Shown here piece by piece: positions 33,174-37,096 of a DNA stretch of 37,096 nucleotides; the first letter of the stretch is position 1, and each line of letters opens with the position of its first letter. A program made the translations under genes and the position numbers. Where the stretch lies: NCBI RefSeq assembly GCF_000711725.1, contig NZ_JONP01000033.1, positions 1 to 37,096 of the forward strand. The letters are read 5' to 3'. Below the pieces are notes generated by a model, which made no database searches, had not been told where the DNA came from, and was given only the letters and a program-made list of their open reading frames with translations. Source of the stretch: Roseomonas aerilata DSM 19363 (GTDB lineage Bacteria > Pseudomonadota > Alphaproteobacteria > Acetobacterales > Acetobacteraceae).

Positions 33174-34433
33174 TTAGCCCGGGTCGTGGGGTAGTACCCG
33201 CAAAATAACCATCAGCCGAGCTTCTATAGCTTGAAATTTTTCGTAAAGTGCCTCTGTTGGGCTCACGTGTGCACGACCCTGCCTTACTAAGTTGATTGCA
33301 TCGGTGAATTCGCCGTTTGCTTCATGTGCTTCAGCGCCACGCATGTAAGCTGCTGCATGATTCGGCGCCAACGCAATAGTCGTTCGTGCTTGTGTGACCG
33401 CAGCTTGCGTCTTACCAGACAATACGAGGGCATCGAGCAATACTCTATGCAAATCTGGATCCGCTGGCCGAAAAAATATGGCCTTCTTTGCTGCATCAAT
33501 AGCATCATCCCAGCGCGCCATGCGCTGCATGGCGACGGAAAGTGCTCGCCACAAAGCGGGATGGCGCGCATTTATTTTTATGCCTGCCTGGGCCGCCTCG
33601 ATAGCCCTCTCTATGGAACCTAATTTCAATAATGCCACGCACCGCATAATGAGAAGCCGAATGTTCACGTGATCCAATGCAAGACCGCGGTTAGCAGCAT
33701 AGAGAGCAACATTCGGGCGCCGCGCAATCGCACGATCTCCTAATGCAGCCCAGTAGAGTGGCGATTTTCGACGTCCAAGATGATATTCGCTGTAAAAATT
33801 GGGCAAGGAAAAATCTTCTTCTGCGATACTAATAACAACCTTCTTGAGGAGTTGTGCATCTTTGAGCATTTGCGCTGAGTGATGCTCAGCAAAAATAGTT
33901 GCTACCTCGACGCCCCCCGCCAGTTTCTTGTAAAGCTCGACGTGTCGATGATCCGGGTTTGCTGGATCACAAAAATAATATTTCTGCGCAGTTTTTGATA
34001 TACGATCACCGTTCAGCTTCTTGCGGTAGTTAGATTTTGTTGCAAATTTTACCCATCTCTTCTCATAGGGCGGCTCTTCAGGATCGATACTAAATTGGGG
34101 AGAGAATGCCAGGATTATATTTGCACTCAAAAACGTAGAGTGCATTAGTGCGCCATAAGCTCCCATGCTAGATCCATAAGCAATCGTTACTTCGAAAGAG
34201 TTGTTAGAGATTTTCCCTACTATTGCTTCGATGGCCGGCTTCATTTGTGGTAGCTGGTACCAGTGGTTCCATTTTGCGACGACGTGAATTGCCGAGTAGC
34301 CACCCCTCAGAAGGAATTGCTCACCAAAGCCATCTAACTTCCCATGATCTAAGGGCGCAAAGGTTACAAAACACTTTTTTCCACCTTGCAGGACAGACCG
34401 CACGATTAAATCGTTATCCTCATACAATATCAC
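33174..34433 (-). CDS. Alpha/beta-hydrolase-like protein with C-terminal TPR repeats
   Basis: 419 residues. The N-terminal half looks like an alpha/beta hydrolase: a beta strand (KKCFVTFAPLDH), FLLRGGYSAIHVV, and the nucleophile elbow TIAYGSSMGAYGAL with Ser89 in a GxSxG setting; a later FAEHHSAQ could carry the His. From about residue 235 there are TPR-like helical hairpins (ALLKLGSIERAIEAAQAGIKIN, HPALWRALSVAMQRMARWDDAIDAAKKA, DPDLHRVLLDALVLSGKTQAAVTQA, NHAAAYMRGAEAHEANGEFTDAINL). Proteins of this build occur near polysaccharide and glycan loci; no function is assigned. The DNA is visibly AT-richer than all its neighbours and lies between two IS elements, so recent acquisition is likely. 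Confidence 0.8.
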   Translation of the reverse strand: MILYEDNDLIVRSVLQGGKKCFVTFAPLDHGKLDGFGEQFLLRGGYSAIHVVAKWNHWYQLPQMKPAIEAIVGKISNNSFEVTIAYGSSMGAYGALMHSTFLSANIILAFSPQFSIDPEEPPYEKRWVKFATKSNYRKKLNGDRISKTAQKYYFCDPANPDHRHVELYKKLAGGVEVATIFAEHHSAQMLKDAQLLKKVVISIAEEDFSLPNFYSEYHLGRRKSPLYWAALGDRAIARRPNVALYAANRGLALDHVNIRLLIMRCVALLKLGSIERAIEAAQAGIKINARHPALWRALSVAMQRMARWDDAIDAAKKAIFFRPADPDLHRVLLDALVLSGKTQAAVTQARTTIALAPNHAAAYMRGAEAHEANGEFTDAINLVRQGRAHVSPTEALYEKFQAIEARLMVILRVLPHDPG

Positions 34434-34479
34434 GAAGCTTGCCTCGGGAAGGTGCCGGAACTAATTTCGATCAATTCCT

Positions 34480-35250
34480 TCACCGAGTGTCAACCTGGAA
34501 GGTTTGTTCTACAGGAAGGCTTTGCGTGAACTTGACTGATGACCAGCCCTCACGAAGCGACGTGAAGGTGCGCTCAACCGCCCAGCGGTGTCGTCCGCGG
34601 CGGGTGCTGCTCTCGATGCCTCGTCTTGCGATGCACAGGGTGATGCCGCGGGCGCGGCACTCACGACGGCAGCGGCGGTGGTCGTAGGCCTTGTCGGCGT
34701 GGAGCTTGGTGGGCCTGTGGCGCGGGCGCCCTCTGTGTTTGGCCTGCACGCCCGGCACGGCGTTGAGCAGGGGCACCAACATGCGGCTGTCGTGGCGGTT
34801 GGCGCCACTCAGCGTCAGGCCAAGCGGCGTGCCCCAGGCGTCGGTGACGACCTTGCGCTTCGTGCCCGGCTTGGCGCGATCCGCCGGGTTCGGCCCGACC
34901 TCTTCGTCCCCCTTTCGCGGGTAGGCTGGCGCTGTCGAGCGCCGCCCTTCGCTAGTCCAGAGCGACTGCGTCCTGCAGGCGCTCCAGCTGCACACGGTGT
35001 AGTCCTCCCCAAACGCCGGCGCTGTGCCACGCGCCCAACCGTCACCAGCAGGTCTTGCCACAGCAGCCCAGCTCCGTCGGCACCTCATGCCACTGAATGC
35101 CCGTCCGCAGCACGAACAAGATGCCCGCCAGCGCCGCGCGGTTCGGGGCAGGCGACCGACCGCCTCGCAGCTTCGGCCGCTCCCACGGCAACAGCGGTTC
35201 CACCACCGCCCAGAGGTCATCATGAACGAGGACGGCCCTCCCTCCTCAAC
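34480..35250 (-). pseudogene. IS5-family transposase relic with stops and a frameshift
   Basis: Translating the minus strand from about 35250 gives HDDLWAVVEPLLPWERPKLR, then AGILFVLRTGIQWHEVPTELG and CGKTCW, then TGA at 35042-35044, LDSAS-type sequence after TAG at 34952-34954, and a frame change near 34880 into GTKRKVVTDAWGTPLGLTL, KLHADKAYDHRRCRREC and RHRWAVERT. After AVERT the family sequence stops and unrelated residues follow, so the 3' end is also lost. The TAG occupies the place of a Trp (LDWRRAALD in intact relatives). Clearly dead. Confidence 0.8.
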
Positions 35251-35298
35251 GTCTCAGCCCAGGTTTTGTCCCAAGCTTTTTACTGACCGTTTGATAAT

Positions 35299-35740
35299 TC
35301 AGCGGTGGGCGACCCTGCGGAAGAGGGCGCCCATGGCGACGTGGATCAAGGCCTCGGAGACGTCGAGGCGCCGCTCGTAGTCCCGGATCAGGCGGCGCCA
35401 GCGGATCATCCAGCCGCACGTCCTCCCCACCACCTAGCGGCGCGGGAGAACGTGGAAGCCTTTCTGGTCGGAACGCCGGACGATCTCGACGACGAAGTCG
35501 AGGAAGGCCGCCTTGTCCATTAGCTTCGTGCGGTCGTAGCCTGCATCCGCGAAGAGGTGCTTCAGCCAAGGCCAGCGCTTCCGGACCGCGGTGAGGATCG
35601 TCTGCGCACCCGAGCTGTCCGACACGTCGGCAGGGGTGAAATTTACTATGAGCAGCCGCCCATCCGTGTCCACGGCAACGTGGCGCTTGCCCCCGACGAC
35701 CCGCTTGCCTTCATCATAGCCCCGCACCTCGACGATGAGG
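35299..35740 (-). pseudogene. IS5-family transposase C-terminal relic, amber-interrupted
   Basis: The frame from 35740 reads VRGYDEGKRVVGGKRHVAVDTDG, LIVNFTPADVSDSSGA, WLKHLFADAGYDRTKL and VRRSDQKGFHVLPRR, then TAG at 35434-35436, and continues in the same phase with VVGRTCGWMIRWRRLIRDYE to TGA at 35299-35301. The stop sits at the invariant Trp of the 'LPRRWVVERT' motif. This is ORF B of an IS5/IS427-like element; ORF A is missing because the IS110-type element adjoins at about 35740. It is a different subgroup from the relic at 34480. Confidence 0.82.
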
Positions 35741-35788
35741 GCCTATCGCGGTCGTTGGTTGAACGCCACGAACAGAGAGGCCGCCCGC

Positions 35789-36826
35789 ATGCAGGTTACC
35801 ACTGTTGGCTTGGACATCGCTAAGCATGTGTTCCAGGCACATGGCGTTGACGCCGGTGGTCGCGCGGTGCTGCGGCGTAAGCTGCAGCGTGCCGAGGTTC
35901 TCACGTTTTTCCGGGGCCTGTCGCCCTGCCTGGTCGGCATCGAAGCCTGTGGCACGGCGCACCACTGGGCACGCGAGATCCAGGCCCTGGGCCACGAGGT
36001 CCGGCTGATGCCGGCGTCCTACGTGAGACCCTACGTCAAGCGCGGCAAGACAGATGCGGCCGACGCCGAGGCGATCTGTGAGGCGGTGACGCGGCCGACG
36101 ATGCGGTTCGTTCCGATCAAAACGCCTGAGCAGCAGGCGGTGCTGATGCTGCACCGGACGCGGGACCTGATGGTGCGGCAGCGGACCATGCTGGTGAATG
36201 CCTTGCGCGGGCACATGGCGGAGCTGGGCATCGTCGCGCCGCAGGGGATCAGTCGGGTGGCGGACCTGGTGGCTGTGCTCCTGGGTGAGGATGAGACCAC
36301 GATGCCGAAGCTGGCCCGGCAGGCGCTGCGGGGGCTGGCGGCTGAGCTGGAGAGCTTGGGCGAGCGGATCGACGCGATCGAGGCGGCCATTCTCACGTGG
36401 AACAAAGGGAACGAGGCCAGCCGCCGGCTCGCTACCATCCCCGGCATCGGACCGATCACCGCCTCGGCCATTGTGGCCAGCATCACTGATCCCACACAGT
36501 TCCGCTCCGGCCGGCACCTCGCCGCCTGGATTGGGTTGGTACCCAAGCAGAACTCCAGCGGTGGCAAAGAGCGCCAAGGTGGCATCTCCAAGCAAGGAGA
36601 CCGCACCCTGCGGCGGCTCCTAGTGCTGGGCGCCACTGCGGTGATCCGCCACGTCAGGACGAGGTCGGATGCGGAGGCCAGCTGGCTCAAGGGTCTGCTG
36701 GAACGCCGCCCGGCCAAGCTCGCCGCCGTGGCGCAGGCCAATAAAACGGCCCGGATCGTCTGGGCCTTACTGATCCGAGGCGGAACCTACCGCGTCCCGG
36801 CCGCAGCCCAGGCCGCCACGGCATAA
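35789..36826 (+). CDS. IS110/IS1111-family transposase (DEDD recombinase)
   Basis: 345 residues. The N-terminal RuvC-like domain has the DEDD residues Asp9 (TVGLDIAKHVFQ), Glu52 (CLVGIEACGTAHHW) and Asp89/Asp92 (RGKTDAADAEAI). The C-terminal Tnp_20 part has LATIPGIGPITASAIVAS and the SGRHLAAWIGLVPKQNSSGGKERQGGISKQGD segment, whose Ser residues include the proposed nucleophile, then TLRRLLVLGA. ATG 35789 follows gagagg at 8 bases; the frame upstream to 35735 overlaps the IS5 relic. IS110 recombinases are guided by an element-encoded bridge or seek RNA. The protein appears intact. Confidence 0.93.
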   Translation: MQVTTVGLDIAKHVFQAHGVDAGGRAVLRRKLQRAEVLTFFRGLSPCLVGIEACGTAHHWAREIQALGHEVRLMPASYVRPYVKRGKTDAADAEAICEAVTRPTMRFVPIKTPEQQAVLMLHRTRDLMVRQRTMLVNALRGHMAELGIVAPQGISRVADLVAVLLGEDETTMPKLARQALRGLAAELESLGERIDAIEAAILTWNKGNEASRRLATIPGIGPITASAIVASITDPTQFRSGRHLAAWIGLVPKQNSSGGKERQGGISKQGDRTLRRLLVLGATAVIRHVRTRSDAEASWLKGLLERRPAKLAAVAQANKTARIVWALLIRGGTYRVPAAAQAATA

Positions 36827-37096
36827 TGGGGTAAGAGACCTCCACCGGCCATCGCCGTAGCCGGTGGAGTAGCCGGGGTGATGGCGACGTGATGGCATTC
36901 CAGTCGAAGCCGGGGCCTGGCAAACCCGGTAAGTGTCTTGCGCCCAGAGCGCGACAAACTGATTGGGACCCGGGCCGCGGATTGCATCAGGGCCAGCGGT
37001 CATAAGGGCCGCGTCAACAGGCCGGACACATGACCGCACCCGACCGCGGCGCCAAAACATCGCATCGCTCTTGCGTCGTAAGGGCCGTCCACACAA
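36827..37096 (+). ncRNA. Candidate guide (bridge/seek) RNA region of the IS1111 element
   Basis: No gene follows the transposase for at least 270 bases. The region starts with a perfect 10-bp stem, ctccaccggc at 36840-36849 with gccggtggag at 36860-36869 and a 10-base loop, and further GC-rich inverted segments follow (around 36902-36930). In IS1111-group elements the guide RNA is encoded between the transposase and the right end, so this is where it should lie. The RNA ends and guide loops cannot be set from one copy. Confidence 0.4.

Larger units (their letters stand above)
35741..37096 (+). mobile_element. IS110-family (IS1111 group) element, right end not resolved
   Basis: An intact IS110-type transposase with a long structured non-coding 3' region indicates an IS1111-group element. 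The left edge is placed where the IS5 relic stops making sense (about 35740). CGCGGTCG at 35747-35754 and CGACCGCG at 37041-37048 could be the short subterminal inverted repeats known for this group, but the sequence after 37048 still looks like the element's own 3' region, so it may reach the window edge or beyond. The group inserts without target duplication. Confidence 0.65.

Noticed and set aside
31260-35436. Dcm-type CCWGG deamination as cause of the amber codons
   Set aside because: Only the site at 31260 would restore to CCAGG; the other three restore to CCAGT or CCAGC.
31260-35436. Amber codons read as Trp (recoding)
   Set aside because: The same genes also carry a frameshift, a TGA, or truncations, so they are dead in any case; decay explains the stops.
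35747-37048. CGCGGTCG/CGACCGCG as firm ends of the IS110-type element
   Set aside because: An 8-bp GC-rich repeat can arise by chance and the sequence beyond 37048 still looks like element DNA, so it is only mentioned as possible.
1-37096. tRNA, rRNA, CRISPR arrays, riboswitches
   Set aside because: No cloverleaf, repeat-spacer or conserved RNA motif was seen on reading both strands.

Overview
The window is GC-rich accessory DNA from a proteobacterium. The number of Bug-type (TctC-like) solute-binding proteins (three complete and one broken), the PEP-CTERM protein at the left edge, and the style of the IS6, IS5 and IS110 transposases fit an alphaproteobacterium of the Acetobacteraceae/Roseomonas kind. 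That assignment is inference from gene content. No rRNA, tRNA or CRISPR array was seen.

Layout. (1) 1-4.5 kb: the end of a PEP-CTERM protein, a MarR regulator, a small unknown ORF, an XRE-type regulator, an HU-like protein, about 950 bases with no convincing gene, and a small membrane protein whose 5' end is replaced by an IS. (2) 4488-5328 and 25183-26023: two related but non-identical IS6-family elements, each 841 bp and in the same orientation. They bracket about 19.9 kb, and genes are broken at the junctions: a Bug gene and an IS5 transposase on the inner sides, dinB and the membrane-protein gene on the outer sides. (3) 5.3-24.6 kb, between the IS6 copies: a gene set rich in sulfur enzymes. 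(4) 26-30.8 kb: a dinB fragment, an SDR-like protein lacking the usual catalytic Tyr/Lys, and an overlapping trio (DUF2786-like protein, HExxH protein, UvrD-type helicase). (5) 30.8-37.1 kb: decayed genes and IS elements (IS5, two IS5 relics, an IS110/IS1111 element), with one AT-richer alpha/beta-hydrolase-TPR gene between them.

The central region reads as an organosulfur catabolic island. One minus-strand operon holds a thiol dioxygenase of the cysteine dioxygenase family, a four-domain rhodanese protein and a Bug protein. A plus-strand operon from 13.4 to 21.4 kb holds a fumarase/aspartase-superfamily lyase, a mercaptopyruvate-type sulfurtransferase, a Bug protein, an ETHE1-like persulfide dioxygenase, an MmgE/PrpD protein, an FAD-linked 2-hydroxyacid oxidase and a TauE/SafE-type exporter. 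An IclR regulator follows, and divergent from it is a BisC-type S/N-oxide reductase.

The proposed flow is inference: a carboxylated thioether or its sulfoxide is captured by Bug proteins, reduced by the BisC-like enzyme, epimerised and cleaved by the MmgE/PrpD and lyase pair, and its sulfur is passed through sulfurtransferase and persulfide dioxygenase to sulfite, which is exported. Supporting a common regulon, the lyase operon and the BisC-like gene each carry the same 22-bp element (16 of 22 positions identical, same internal spacing) just downstream of a recognisable -10 box. A LysR gene with a divergent aspartoacylase-family hydrolase and a further Bug gene also lies inside the bracket.
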